Below, piece by piece: positions 1-9,583 of a stretch of DNA of 64,000 nucleotides. Numbering within the stretch: position 1 is the stretch's first letter; the number at the start of each line of letters is the position of its first letter. Location of the stretch: NCBI GenBank assembly GCA_045646865.1, contig JAZRLM010000015.1, positions 62,001 through 126,000 on the forward strand, written 5' to 3'. A program made the translations under genes and the position numbers. The notes under the pieces are model-generated. The model ran no database searches, was not told the origin of the DNA, and worked only from the letters and a program-made list of their open reading frames with translations. Source of the stretch: SIG440 sp045646865 (GTDB lineage: Bacteria; Bacillota; Clostridia; Monoglobales; Monoglobaceae).

Positions 1-1307
1 CGGTTTGCCTTTTCTTCAAGTTCGTGCTTGATTTCGGCACGGCTCTTTACATTCGGCTTAGGCTTTGCAAGAAGTGAAACGGACGGCAGTTTATAGTTAA
101 TCAGTTTTGTTGCCTCGATACTTTCTTTTGCAAGGGCATTTACGCTGTTTGCCGCCTGCTGAACCTCCTGCTGGCTCATACGTTTGCCTACAACAACCGC
201 ACTGTCAAAAGGAACTCCCGCATCAAGTGCAGCCTGAGTCATAGGGTCAACTCTGTCCTCCATCTGCGCTTGTGACGGTGGCTCAAATTCTTCATCATCG
301 GTTGCTTTAAAGTTACCGTTTTCGTCGGGAAGTTGGGTGAGAACCCCTATTTTTACATCTTCAACTCTGAACGGCACCTTTTTTTCGGGTGCTTTGGGTG
401 TTAATTTTTCCTGCTCGGCAATAATTTCACGAGCTACCTCGCTTGTTTCGTCGGGCATATCCTCCTCAAATACAAATCTCTTAATGGCAGGTTTGGCATC
501 CTTTTTAGCAAGAGTTGTTATTTCTCCGCCCTTAAAATACATATCAAAATAACCGTCGCCGTTTGATTTGGTGTAAGCCGGAACATCCCGATTGGATAAG
601 TTCTCAACCTTCTCGTCGCTGTCCTTGGATTTCTTTTGCTCTCTCTTTGGGAGAACCGGCAATTCTTCAACTTCTTCATCAAGTTTTTTGGATATATTGT
701 CACGGTTTTTATTTATATGTTCAGCAATTTTTTTAATCACATTGCCAACAGATACCCCGGTAACAATAACCAGTAGTATCAGCATAGCCGCAACCGAAAT
801 GATATATGTTCCCACTTCACCAAACAGTTTCGCAAGGCCTGCGCAAAGCAAACCTCCGATAATACCTCCGCCTGCGCCCTCGCTGCCATAGGCGAACATA
901 GACTGCGCAGCTTCAAAAAAGGATGTGTAATTCCACTCGCTGCCGCCGCATAAAGCAGCCCAGAACACCGATGCAAAAACCATCAGCAGCCCTGTCAACC
1001 ATATTTTGTATGTCTGTTTGTCGTTGTCTTTTTTTATGAACACTTTGACAATTTGCCACAAAGCAAACACAAAAAATATATATGCAGGTCCGCCAAATAA
1101 GCCAAGAATATGATTTTTTACTCCGTGGCCTACAGCACCTGTAACATCAAAATAAAGGGATACTGCCAGAAATAATGCCACAGCAATAAACACAATGCCG
1201 CGAATTTCCGCACCACGTGTCTTTTTAGCTCCTGCCCTCTGTCCCGAGGTTGAAGCCTTTCCACCTCCGGCTTTTGACCCTTTTGTAGACTTTCTTTTTT
1301 TTGCCAT
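1..1307 (-). CDS. ftsK: FtsK/SpoIIIE-type DNA translocase, N-terminal part (cut by window edge)
   Basis: Partial gene, about 435 codons visible; the C-terminal motor lies beyond position 1. FtsK/SpoIIIE proteins are septum-bound ATPases that pump chromosomal DNA during division or sporulation. The start ATG at 1307 opens a basic, Lys/Ser/Gly-rich leader of about 30 residues. Four hydrophobic segments follow within roughly residues 35-200, the usual FtsK membrane domain. Then comes a long charged linker and, near the window edge, a YKLPSVSLL-like stretch that in this family marks entry into the alpha/beta/gamma motor. Walker motifs are not visible because of the truncation. FtsK and SpoIIIE cannot be told apart from this half. 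It is the last gene of the leftmost minus-strand group, just after uppP. Confidence 0.85.
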   Translation of the reverse strand, partial: MAKKRKSTKGSKAGGGKASTSGQRAGAKKTRGAEIRGIVFIAVALFLAVSLYFDVTGAVGHGVKNHILGLFGGPAYIFFVFALWQIVKVFIKKDNDKQTYKIWLTGLLMVFASVFWAALCGGSEWNYTSFFEAAQSMFAYGSEGAGGGIIGGLLCAGLAKLFGEVGTYIISVAAMLILLVIVTGVSVGNVIKKIAEHINKNRDNISKKLDEEVEELPVLPKREQKKSKDSDEKVENLSNRDVPAYTKSNGDGYFDMYFKGGEITTLAKKDAKPAIKRFVFEEDMPDETSEVAREIIAEQEKLTPKAPEKKVPFRVEDVKIGVLTQLPDENGNFKATDDEEFEPPSQAQMEDRVDPMTQAALDAGVPFDSAVVVGKRMSQQEVQQAANSVNALAKESIEATKLINYKLPSVSLLAKPKPNVKSRAEIKHELEEKAN

Positions 1308-1346
1308 ATTATTTAAACACCACTTTTCTTTGGTTAATAATCCAGT

Positions 1347-2159
1347 TTATATAAGAACAAAATATAAAATTACTGCAAGACCCAATATAATTCTGTAAAC
1401 CCCAAAACTTTTAAAATTATGTTTCTTTACAAAATTCATCAGGAATTTGATTGACAGCATTGAAACTATGTATGCTACCAGCATACCAACAAGCAATATT
1501 GCTGTGTCCTGACCGCTCATTGCAAGACCGTATTTAAGTATTTTCAAAAGGCTTACCCCAAACATAACAGGTATTGCAAGAAAGAACGAAAATTCTGCCG
1601 CCATTCCCCTGCTGCAACCAAGAAGCATTGCTCCAAGAATTGTAGAGCCTGACCGCGATGTGCCCGGAATAATAGAAAGCACCTGAAATGCACCTATCAG
1701 TAGTGCGGTTTTATAATCAAGTTCCTTCATATTACATATAACAGTTTTTTTGTTTGTTCTTTCGATAAGTATAAAAGCCACACCGTAAATAATCAATGTA
1801 GCCGACACAACCTGCCAGTTTTCAAACTTTTCCATAATGGAGTCAAGAAGAAGTCCAATTACAGCCGCAGGAAGGCAGGCAACAATCACCTTGAACCACA
1901 TAGTCCATGTATCATTTTTTTCCTGACGGGTTTTGGATGGTGCAAAGGGATTAAGCTTTTTAAAATACAGCGTAACCACAGCAAGTATTGCCCCAAGTTG
2001 AATTACATATAAATACAAATCAGATGCCGTAAAACCCTCTTTGTTTCTTAAAAACTCATTAACAAGTATCATGTGCCCGGTAGAACTTATGGGCAACCAC
2101 TCGGTAATACCTTCTACGAAGCCCAGAATTACCGATTTAAGCATTTCAAGTACAAACAT
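1347..2159 (-). CDS. uppP: Undecaprenyl-diphosphatase UppP (BacA family)
   Basis: 270 aa, the normal family length. It dephosphorylates undecaprenyl pyrophosphate at the membrane, recycling the lipid carrier of peptidoglycan and wall polymer synthesis, and confers bacitracin tolerance. The N-terminal motif EGITEWLPISSTGH (residues about 16-29) and a second motif, PGTSRSGST (about 164-172), are the two conserved catalytic signatures. The rest is hydrophobic, with about seven to eight membrane spans. The ATG at 2159 has GGAGGG shortly upstream. It sits 39 bp upstream of ftsK on the same strand. A uppS gene for the same lipid cycle lies near 61 kb. Confidence 0.95.
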   Translation of the reverse strand: MFVLEMLKSVILGFVEGITEWLPISSTGHMILVNEFLRNKEGFTASDLYLYVIQLGAILAVVTLYFKKLNPFAPSKTRQEKNDTWTMWFKVIVACLPAAVIGLLLDSIMEKFENWQVVSATLIIYGVAFILIERTNKKTVICNMKELDYKTALLIGAFQVLSIIPGTSRSGSTILGAMLLGCSRGMAAEFSFFLAIPVMFGVSLLKILKYGLAMSGQDTAILLVGMLVAYIVSMLSIKFLMNFVKKHNFKSFGVYRIILGLAVILYFVLI

Positions 2160-2304
2160 TCGAAACCCTCCTGTTTATGTAGTTATGCATATATATTCAG
2201 CATACACCAAGATATATTCTATCACAAAAACAATTTTGTGACAAGGTCTTTAGCAAAATTTATTGTCGCATATAACAAAGCATCATTGCGCAATTTCTTA
2301 TTAT

Positions 2305-2337
2305 ACAAGAACAAGCCACAGACAAAACCTGTCTGTG
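2305..2337 (-). terminator. Possible terminator after the M23 peptidase gene
   Basis: On the minus strand a 7-bp hairpin (CACAGAC/GTCTGTG, loop AGGTTTT) is followed by a T-rich but interrupted tail. It lies 50 bp past the M23 stop codon. The T-tract is weak, so termination is uncertain. The rest of 2160-2387 shows only a second short palindrome (TCACAAAA/TTTTGTGA near 2222-2241). Confidence 0.35.
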
Positions 2338-2387
2338 ACCTGCTCTTATATTAAAGTATTATAGGGGGCATTTTTTGACCTGCAAAA

Positions 2388-3122
2388 TCAGTTTTTGATA
2401 AATTCTGCAGGATTTTTATATTCACCGTTTACAAGGACTTCAAAATGAAGATGGGGTTCAGAATTTGCCTCCAATGCGCCGGAGTTGCCCACACCACCTA
2501 TTATATCACCACGGCTTACCTTTGTGCCGGCGCTGATGAAATCAACGTTTTGCAAATTTGCATACACCGACGAAATCCCGTCCTGATGCTCAATTTCCAC
2601 CACCACTCCAAGCAATTCGTCCTCATACACCTTTGATACAATACCGCTTTCGGCAGCCTTTACCTGATTGCCTCGGGGTGCAGCAATATCCATACCGTTA
2701 TGGGTACGCCAATCATCCATCGCCATACAGTATACCAGTTCGTCCACCGAACATTCTGATACAATCTCTCCCTGACACGGCATTATCATTGCAAACTCCG
2801 GCTCTGCATCTGCCGTGGTCTGAATGGCGGTTTCATCAATTTTCTGTTCCTTTTGGGGTGGAAGTTTTATCTCCGGTGCAGGTTTATTTTCTTCCCCTTT
2901 TACATCTACGTCAATAACCTCTATTCCACTTTCAGCAACAGCTTCCTGCCATGCCGCCTCGTCAAACGAGAGCGTATCCTTTTGTACAGATGTCTGCAAA
3001 TTCCGCGCATATACATAAAAACCCACTACTGCAACCAGCGAAAACAGGGCTATGTAAAACCCTTTGTTTGCAACAAGCCTTGCTAATACATTCTTTTTAC
3101 TTTTACTTTTGGTCTTTTTCAC
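2388..3122 (-). CDS. M23 (LytM) family peptidase, SpoIIQ-like
   Basis: 244 aa from a GTG start at 3122, chosen because GGAGGTG lies 8 bases upstream; an earlier in-frame ATG would read through that site. A Lys-rich N-terminus precedes one membrane span (about residues 20-38), then a Pro/Glu-rich linker, then a LytM domain from about residue 115. Zinc-ligand motifs are intact: HNGMD (His about 141, Asp about 145) and HLH (about 224-226). The domain would face outside the cell or the intermembrane space of a forespore. SpoIIQ of clostridia has this layout and keeps the zinc site, but no spoIID lies next to it, so a general cell wall endopeptidase is equally possible. It lies 45 bp downstream of noc. 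Confidence 0.75.
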   Translation of the reverse strand: MKKTKSKSKKNVLARLVANKGFYIALFSLVAVVGFYVYARNLQTSVQKDTLSFDEAAWQEAVAESGIEVIDVDVKGEENKPAPEIKLPPQKEQKIDETAIQTTADAEPEFAMIMPCQGEIVSECSVDELVYCMAMDDWRTHNGMDIAAPRGNQVKAAESGIVSKVYEDELLGVVVEIEHQDGISSVYANLQNVDFISAGTKVSRGDIIGGVGNSGALEANSEPHLHFEVLVNGEYKNPAEFIKN

Positions 3123-3167
3123 CTTATCAACACCTCCATAATTCAAGTGTTGACAATTCAACCGCTT

Positions 3168-3992
3168 TTATACGGCATTTTTTAAATTTTTTGGAATTTT
3201 TATGGTATATTCAATATAATCTTCATTTTCAATCTCGGTAGTTCTTGCGGCAATTCCCGATTTTTTCATAATATCCACCGCCTGCTTGATTGTATTTGAG
3301 AAAATTCTTATATCCCTGAATGCGCGGATACCGTAAGTCTTTTTATCTACCTCATCTATTCTGTCTTTGTTAAGCATTCCTTCAACAAGCTCCTCGGACT
3401 TTGTTACATTAAGACCACGGCTGATAATTATGTTAAGTGCCTTTATGCGGCTTTTTTCATCACACAATCTCAGCAGAGCACGGGCATGTCTTTCGCTGAG
3501 ATTATTTTCGGAAAGTTTTTGTCTTATTTCGGGTGACAATTTCAAAATTCTTATCTTATTTGCAATTGTTGATTGGCTTTTTCCCAGTCTTACCGAAAGT
3601 TCCTCCTGAGTGATTCCGTGTTCCGAAAGCAATGTGCAAAACGCCTCTGCCTCTTCTATGTAACCTAAATTCTCTCTTTGGATATTTTCAACCAATGCCA
3701 TAACAGCACTATCCGTTCCGCCAACACGAACCACTACTGCAGAAATTTGCGACAACCCCGCCATACGGCAAGCACGGAGACGTCTTTCTCCGGCAATCAG
3801 TTCATAATCACACTCATTTATCTGTCTTACTACCACCGGCTGCATCAGCCCATATTGTTTTATTGATGCGCACAAATCCTCAAGTGCATCCTTATCCATC
3901 TCGCGTCGCGGCTGATAGGGATTTGGCCTTATGTTTTCTATGGGAAGATATACCGCCCTCACATTATTTTCTTTTGTATACATTCCGGACAT
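3168..3992 (-). CDS. noc: ParB-family DNA-binding protein, Noc-like
   Basis: 274 aa from the ATG at 3992, which has AAGGTG six bases upstream; a further upstream start is poorly supported. ParB/Noc proteins are CTP-dependent DNA clamps: ParB for chromosome segregation, Noc for blocking division over the nucleoid. Seen here: the CTP-binding motifs GERRLRAC and ENIQREN in the N-terminal half, and a helix-turn-helix with GKSQSTIANKIRILKL. That 'QSTIANK' form is typical of Noc rather than Spo0J. No parA homologue is adjacent, which also favours Noc. The Noc N-terminal amphipathic helix was not confidently identified. It is followed by the M23 peptidase gene. Confidence 0.8.
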   Translation of the reverse strand: MSGMYTKENNVRAVYLPIENIRPNPYQPRREMDKDALEDLCASIKQYGLMQPVVVRQINECDYELIAGERRLRACRMAGLSQISAVVVRVGGTDSAVMALVENIQRENLGYIEEAEAFCTLLSEHGITQEELSVRLGKSQSTIANKIRILKLSPEIRQKLSENNLSERHARALLRLCDEKSRIKALNIIISRGLNVTKSEELVEGMLNKDRIDEVDKKTYGIRAFRDIRIFSNTIKQAVDIMKKSGIAARTTEIENEDYIEYTIKIPKNLKNAV

Positions 3993-4142
3993 ATTTTCAC
4001 CTTGCCTTTCTTTTGTTTTCCTTATTATATCATACATATTACAGGTTTACAAATTTTTCCATATGCAAATTCTGCACAATTTCATACTTTATCGAACAAA
4101 TCAGGCAAAGGTCTTTTTAAATTTCTTAAATATTACATAATA

Positions 4143-4175
4143 AAGCAAAAAAAGAGATGGTTTCCCATCTCTTTC
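4143..4175 (-). terminator. Intrinsic terminator of the purine operon
   Basis: On the minus strand a 10-bp perfect stem (AAAGAGATGG/CCATCTCTTT, 4-base loop) leads straight into a run of seven Ts. It lies 16 bp past the fhs stop and closes the pur-fhs operon. Confidence 0.9.
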
Positions 4176-4190
4176 TGAATTATTTTATTT

Positions 4191-5855
4191 TTAAAATAAA
4201 CCGCTGATTACACCATTCTCGTCAACGTCTATTTTTTCTGCCGCAGGAACTTTGGGGAGCCCGGGCATTGTCATAATATCACCGGTCAACGCAACAATAA
4301 ATCCTGCACCTGCCGAAACTTTAACATTTCTTACCGTAACGACAAAATCTTCCGGAGCACCGATTTTTGTCATATCGTCAGAAAAGCTGTACTGAGTTTT
4401 TGCCATACAGATTGGCAGCTTATCGTAGCCAAGTTCATTGAGCTTTGCAATCTCTTTCTTTGCCGCAGGGGTGAATGCCGCACCTGCGCCGCGGTATACC
4501 CTCTTGACAATTGTATCAATTTTATTTTCGATTGTGTCGTCAAGGTCATAGCTGAACGAGAAATCATTTGGCTGTTCGCAAAGTCTTACAACCTCTTCTG
4601 CCATCGCAATTCCGCCGTTGCCGCCCTCTGCCCATACATTTGACAGAACTACATTAACACCCAAATCCTTGCACTTGTCAATAACAAGCTGCACTTCGGC
4701 ATCGGTATCGGTGGGGAAACGATTTACCGCCACTACTGATGGAAGTTTATATACTTCCTTGATGTTTGCAATATGACGGAGCAGGTTTGGAATACCCTTT
4801 TCAAGGGCTTCCAGATTCTCGCTGCCAAGTTCTGTTTTGGGAACACCGCCGTGCATTTTAAGTGCGCGGATTGTTGCAACCATAACCACCGCATCGGGAT
4901 TAAGACCCGCATAACGACACTTGATGTCAAGGAACTTCTGGGCACCAAGGTCAGCACCAAAGCCTGCTTCGGTAATTACATAGTCCCCAAATCTCATTGC
5001 CATTTCGGTTGCAATAACCGAGTTGCAACCATGAGCAATATTTGCAAAAGGACCACCGTGAACAAAGGCAGGAGTTCCTTCAAGGGTCTGCACAAGGTTA
5101 GGCTTGAGCGCATCCTTAAGGAGTGCTGTCATAGCACCTGCCGCTCCGATTTCACCTGCTGTTACGAGCTTTTCGTCATAGGTATAGCCTACGACTATTC
5201 TTGAAAGTCTTTCCTTCAAATCTGTGATTGACGAAGAAAGGCAAAGTACCGCCATAACCTCTGATGCAACGGTTATATCATAGCCATCTTCACGAGGAAC
5301 CCCGTTAACTCTGCCACCAAGACCGTCGGTAACAAATCTAAGCTGACGGTCATTCATATCAACGCATCTCTTCCATGTGATACGTCTGGGGTCAATGTTA
5401 AGTTTATTGCCCTGATAGATGTGGTTGTCAAGCATTGCTGCAAGTAGGTTGTTTGCCGCACCGATTGCGTGGAAGTCACCTGTAAAGTGAAGGTTAATAT
5501 CCTCCATTGGTACAACCTGTGCATAACCACCGCCAGCGGCACCGCCCTTGACCCCGAATACAGGGCCAAGTGAGGGTTCGCGAAGAGCAACCATAACATT
5601 TTTGCCTATCTTTTTCATACCGTCTGCAAGGCCGATTGTTGTAGTGGTCTTGCCCTCGCCTGCTGGGGTGGGAGTTATAGCCGTAACAAGAACCAGCTTT
5701 GCCTTGCGTTTCATTTCCTTAAGGGGCGCAAGGTCAATTTTTGCCTTATAATTTCCGTAAAGCTCAAGATACTTTTCGTCAACGCCTGCAGTTTTTGCAA
5801 TCTCTGTAATCTTCTGCATTTTGACACTTTGAGCAATTTCTATATCTGTTTTCAT
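4191..5855 (-). CDS. fhs: Formate--tetrahydrofolate ligase
   Basis: 554 aa, full length. It makes 10-formyl-THF from formate, THF and ATP. The P-loop-like TPAGEGKTTTTIGL (about residues 63-76) and the stretches GGAAGGGYAQVVPMEDINLHFTGD-type (about 104-128) and EAGFGADLGAQKF (about 298-310) are family signatures. The start ATG at 5855 has GGAGG upstream. It is the last gene of the purine operon, 22 bp after purL. That placement makes sense because its product is the formyl donor for PurN and PurH in the same operon, and the ZTP riboswitch in front of the operon responds to loss of that donor. It can also serve acetogenic or serine/glycine metabolism. Confidence 0.97.
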   Translation of the reverse strand: MKTDIEIAQSVKMQKITEIAKTAGVDEKYLELYGNYKAKIDLAPLKEMKRKAKLVLVTAITPTPAGEGKTTTTIGLADGMKKIGKNVMVALREPSLGPVFGVKGGAAGGGYAQVVPMEDINLHFTGDFHAIGAANNLLAAMLDNHIYQGNKLNIDPRRITWKRCVDMNDRQLRFVTDGLGGRVNGVPREDGYDITVASEVMAVLCLSSSITDLKERLSRIVVGYTYDEKLVTAGEIGAAGAMTALLKDALKPNLVQTLEGTPAFVHGGPFANIAHGCNSVIATEMAMRFGDYVITEAGFGADLGAQKFLDIKCRYAGLNPDAVVMVATIRALKMHGGVPKTELGSENLEALEKGIPNLLRHIANIKEVYKLPSVVAVNRFPTDTDAEVQLVIDKCKDLGVNVVLSNVWAEGGNGGIAMAEEVVRLCEQPNDFSFSYDLDDTIENKIDTIVKRVYRGAGAAFTPAAKKEIAKLNELGYDKLPICMAKTQYSFSDDMTKIGAPEDFVVTVRNVKVSAGAGFIVALTGDIMTMPGLPKVPAAEKIDVDENGVISGLF

Positions 5856-5877
5856 TGGGTTTTACCTCCAATACTAT

Positions 5878-8800
5878 TTACAGTTTAAAATATTGAACCG
5901 CAGATTTGAACAATCCCATATCGAAGTCGCCTTCAACATTCTTGTAAAGTCCGTATCCCCATCTTTCGGAGTGACCCATCTTACCAAGAACACGTCCGTC
6001 AGGCGATGTGATACCTTCGATTGCGAAGGTTGAACCGTTAGGGTTGTACTGAATTTCGTTGGTAGGATTGCCCTCTAAATCAACATACTGTGTAAGAATC
6101 TGACCGTTTTCAGCAAGCTCCTTCACAAGCTCGTCACTTGCCATAAAGCGACCTTCGCCGTGTGAAATCGGAACGGTGTAAATATCGCCGACACTTGCAT
6201 TTGCCAACCAGGGAGACTTGTTTGATGCAACTCTTGTGCGAACAAGTTTTGACTGGTGACGTGAAATTGTATTATATGAAAGCGTGGGGCAATTTTCGTC
6301 TGTGTCGATAATCTTTCCGTAAGGTACAAGACCCAGCTTAATGAGTGCCTGGAAACCGTTGCAGATGCCGCACATCAAACCGTCACGCATATCAAGAAGC
6401 TCGGATGTTGCTTCCTTGATTTCAGGATTACGGAAGAATGCTGTAATAAACTTAGCTGAACCGTCAGGCTCATCACCGCCGGAGAAACCACCCGGAATGA
6501 ATACTATCTGTGATTCATTAAGTTTCTTAGCAAAGGCTTCAACCGATTCGGAAATTGCCTGAGGTGACAGGTTGTTTATAACGAAGATTTCAGGTTCAGC
6601 ACCTGCATCACGCATAGCCTTTGCAGAGTCAAATTCGCAGTTTGTTCCGGGGAACACGGGAATAAGCACCTTGGGCTTTGCAACACCGATTTTGGGTGTA
6701 ACAACAGACTTTGCTTCATAACTGAATGCAGGGATATCCTTCTTTTCGGTTTCAATATTGCAGGAATAAATCTTTTCAAGCTTACTTTCATAAACCTTTG
6801 AGATTTCGCTCATACAAAGTGACTCGCCCTTGTATGCAATTGCCTTTTCCCCGGTTGTTGTACCGAGAACAACGCCTGCGTCTGCATCCTTGCTGAGTTC
6901 AACTACAAATGAACCGTAGCTATATCCAAAAATGTCATCAAGTGAAACGCCGTCGGCAAATTCAAAGCCGATACCGTTACCCATTGTCATCTTCATAACC
7001 GCTTCAGCCACGCCGCCATAGGTAGGTGTATATGCACTGACTGCCGCACCGCAACGAACAAGCTCTGTTACCTTTTTAAAGCAATCAAGAAGGCTTTCTG
7101 TAACAGGCAGACCGTTTTTGTCGTATTCAGGTTTAATCCATACAACCTTATTGTCAGCCGCCTTGAATTCTGGTGAAATGATGTTGTCAACATTTTCATC
7201 TGTAACCGCAAACGAAACGAGTGTTGGTGGAACATCAATATTTTCAAAAGTACCACTCATTGAGTCCTTACCGCCGATAGCAGCAATTTCAAGTTCTCTT
7301 TGTGCATCAAATGCACCAAGAAGAGCAGCCATTGGTTTTCCCCAGCGTTTGGGGTCTTTTTTGGGTTTTTCAAAATATTCCTGGAATGTAAGGTAAACAT
7401 CCTTGAATTCTGCACCTGTTGCAACAAGCTTTGCAACAGATTCAACAACAGCAAGATATGCGCTGTGATAAGGGCTCTTTTCAGCAATAAAGGGATTGTA
7501 GCCCCAAGCCATGACAGAAGCTGTTTTTGTGTGCTTCTTTTCAACAGAAACCTTGTTTACCATTGCCTGAATGGGAGTAAGCTGATGCTTGCCGCCAAAT
7601 GGCATAAGAACTGTACCTGCCCCGATAGTTGAGTCAAAACGTTCAGAAAGACCTCGCTTTGAGCATACATTAAGGTCATCTGCAAGAGCCATCATTCCTG
7701 CCTTGAAGTCTTTAACTGCTACCTTCTTATAACATTCGGGCTTTGCGGGTGCTATATCAATATGCTTTTCAGCACCGTTTGAATTAAGGAATTTACGTGA
7801 GATATTCACGATTTCCTTACCGTTCCAATGCATAACCAGTCTGGGTTCATCCTTAACCTCTGCAACAACAGTTGCCTCCAGGTTTTCGCTCTTTGCAAAC
7901 TCTTTGAATCTTTCAACATCCTCAGCCGCAACAACAACAGCCATTCTCTCCTGAGATTCGCTGATTGCAAGCTCTGTGCCGTCAAGACCTTCATACTTTT
8001 TAGGAACTGCATTCAGGTTGATTACCAAGCCGTCAGCCAATTCGCCGATTGCAACAGACACACCGCCTGCACCAAAGTCGTTACAACGTTTGATAAGGAG
8101 TGATGCTTCCTTGTTGCGGAAAAGTCTTTGGAGTTTTCTTTCTTCGGGTGCGTTACCCTTCTGAACTTCTGCACCACAGCTCTCTAAAGATTCAACTGTG
8201 TGAGATTTTGAAGAACCTGTTGCGCCGCCGCAGCCGTCACGTCCTGTTTTGCCGCCAAGAAGGATAACAATATCACCATCAATTGGGCGTTCACGTCTTA
8301 CGTTTTCAGCAGGAGCCGCCGCAACAACCGCACCGATTTCCATACGTTTTGCCGCATAGCCGTCGTGATAAAGCTCGTCAACCTGACCTGTGGCTAAACC
8401 AATCTGGTTGCCGTATGAACTGTAACCTGCCGCCGCACCAGTAACAATTTTTCTTTGAGGAAGCTTACCCTCAATTGTTTCAGAAACGGGTTTCAATGGG
8501 TCAGCCGCACCGGTAACACGCATTGCCGCATAAACATATGAACGGCCTGACAACGGGTCGCGGATAGCACCACCAATACAAGTTGCCGCACCACCAAAGG
8601 GTTCGATTTCTGTGGGGTGGTTGTGGGTTTCGTTCTTGAAAAGGAGCAACCATTTTTCGGTCACGCCGTCAACATCAACGTCAATTTTAACTGTACATGC
8701 ATTGATTTCTTCACTTTCGTCAAGACCGTCGAGCTTGCCGTTTGCTTTCAGATATTTTGCGGCAATTGTACCGATATCCATAAGGTTAATTGGCTTTGTT

Positions 8801-9570
8801 CTGCCGATTGCCTTGCGGGTTTCAATATATCTGTCATAAGCCGCCTGCAAAAGCTCGTCCTCAAACTTGACATTGTCAATTGTTGTGAGGAATGTGGTGT
8901 GACGGCAATGGTCAGACCAGTATGTGTCAATCATTCTGATTTCTGTAATAGTGGGGTTGCGCTTTTCGCTGATGAAGTATTGCTGACAGAACTTGATGTC
9001 ATCAATATCCATTGCAAGACCCATATCGTCAATCATTTTCTGAAGACCAGATTCGTCCAAGTCAATAAAACCGTCAAGTGTTGCAACTGATTCAGGAATT
9101 TCATAAACAGCCGCAAGAGTTTCGGGCATTTCAAGGGTTGCTTCTCTTGATTCAACAGGGTTGATAACATACTTCTTGATTTCAGCAATATCCGCATCTG
9201 TCAGCGAACCTGAGAGCATATAAACCTTTGCCGCCTTAACGGTGGGACGGTCGCCCTTGGAAATAAGCTGAATACATTCTTCGGCAGAATTTGCACGCAG
9301 GTCAAACTGACCGGGAAGAAATTCAACAGCAAAAATGTAGTCGCACTTGTCAGTGATTTCATCTGTCACAATATCAAGCTGAGGCTCAGAAAATACCGTC
9401 TTTTTGCAGTATTCAAAAAGCTCCTTGTCAATATTTTCAACATCATAGCGGTTGATTATTCTCAAATCTTCAAGACCTTTAATCTGAAGAAGGTTAACCA
9501 ACTCGCCCTTGAGGGAATTTGCTTCTGCCGCAAGTTCCTTTTTCTTTTCAACAAAAACTCTGTATACCAT
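5878..9570 (-). CDS. purL: Phosphoribosylformylglycinamidine synthase, fused PurL-PurQ
   Basis: 1230 aa. It converts FGAR and glutamine to FGAM (purine step 4). The single chain carries an N-terminal PurS-like region, two AIRS-like halves of the synthetase (with DHCRHTTF near residue 220 and FKNETHNHPTEI-type motif near 310), and a C-terminal class I glutamine amidotransferase with CGICNGFQ (nucleophile Cys about 1060) and SHGEGRF (catalytic His about 1140). This long fused form is usual in many Clostridia and proteobacteria, in contrast to the separate PurS/PurQ/PurL of Bacillus. Ribosome binding site AAAGGA. It is 13 bp downstream of purD and 22 bp upstream of fhs. Confidence 0.97.
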   Translation of the reverse strand: MVYRVFVEKKKELAAEANSLKGELVNLLQIKGLEDLRIINRYDVENIDKELFEYCKKTVFSEPQLDIVTDEITDKCDYIFAVEFLPGQFDLRANSAEECIQLISKGDRPTVKAAKVYMLSGSLTDADIAEIKKYVINPVESREATLEMPETLAAVYEIPESVATLDGFIDLDESGLQKMIDDMGLAMDIDDIKFCQQYFISEKRNPTITEIRMIDTYWSDHCRHTTFLTTIDNVKFEDELLQAAYDRYIETRKAIGRTKPINLMDIGTIAAKYLKANGKLDGLDESEEINACTVKIDVDVDGVTEKWLLLFKNETHNHPTEIEPFGGAATCIGGAIRDPLSGRSYVYAAMRVTGAADPLKPVSETIEGKLPQRKIVTGAAAGYSSYGNQIGLATGQVDELYHDGYAAKRMEIGAVVAAAPAENVRRERPIDGDIVILLGGKTGRDGCGGATGSSKSHTVESLESCGAEVQKGNAPEERKLQRLFRNKEASLLIKRCNDFGAGGVSVAIGELADGLVINLNAVPKKYEGLDGTELAISESQERMAVVVAAEDVERFKEFAKSENLEATVVAEVKDEPRLVMHWNGKEIVNISRKFLNSNGAEKHIDIAPAKPECYKKVAVKDFKAGMMALADDLNVCSKRGLSERFDSTIGAGTVLMPFGGKHQLTPIQAMVNKVSVEKKHTKTASVMAWGYNPFIAEKSPYHSAYLAVVESVAKLVATGAEFKDVYLTFQEYFEKPKKDPKRWGKPMAALLGAFDAQRELEIAAIGGKDSMSGTFENIDVPPTLVSFAVTDENVDNIISPEFKAADNKVVWIKPEYDKNGLPVTESLLDCFKKVTELVRCGAAVSAYTPTYGGVAEAVMKMTMGNGIGFEFADGVSLDDIFGYSYGSFVVELSKDADAGVVLGTTTGEKAIAYKGESLCMSEISKVYESKLEKIYSCNIETEKKDIPAFSYEAKSVVTPKIGVAKPKVLIPVFPGTNCEFDSAKAMRDAGAEPEIFVINNLSPQAISESVEAFAKKLNESQIVFIPGGFSGGDEPDGSAKFITAFFRNPEIKEATSELLDMRDGLMCGICNGFQALIKLGLVPYGKIIDTDENCPTLSYNTISRHQSKLVRTRVASNKSPWLANASVGDIYTVPISHGEGRFMASDELVKELAENGQILTQYVDLEGNPTNEIQYNPNGSTFAIEGITSPDGRVLGKMGHSERWGYGLYKNVEGDFDMGLFKSAVQYFKL

Positions 9571-9583
9571 AATTATTCCTTTC

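Noticed and set aside
3123..3161. Longer N-terminus for the M23 peptidase (start at 3161)
   Set aside because: The extension would cover the GGAGGTG ribosome site that serves the GTG start at 3122.
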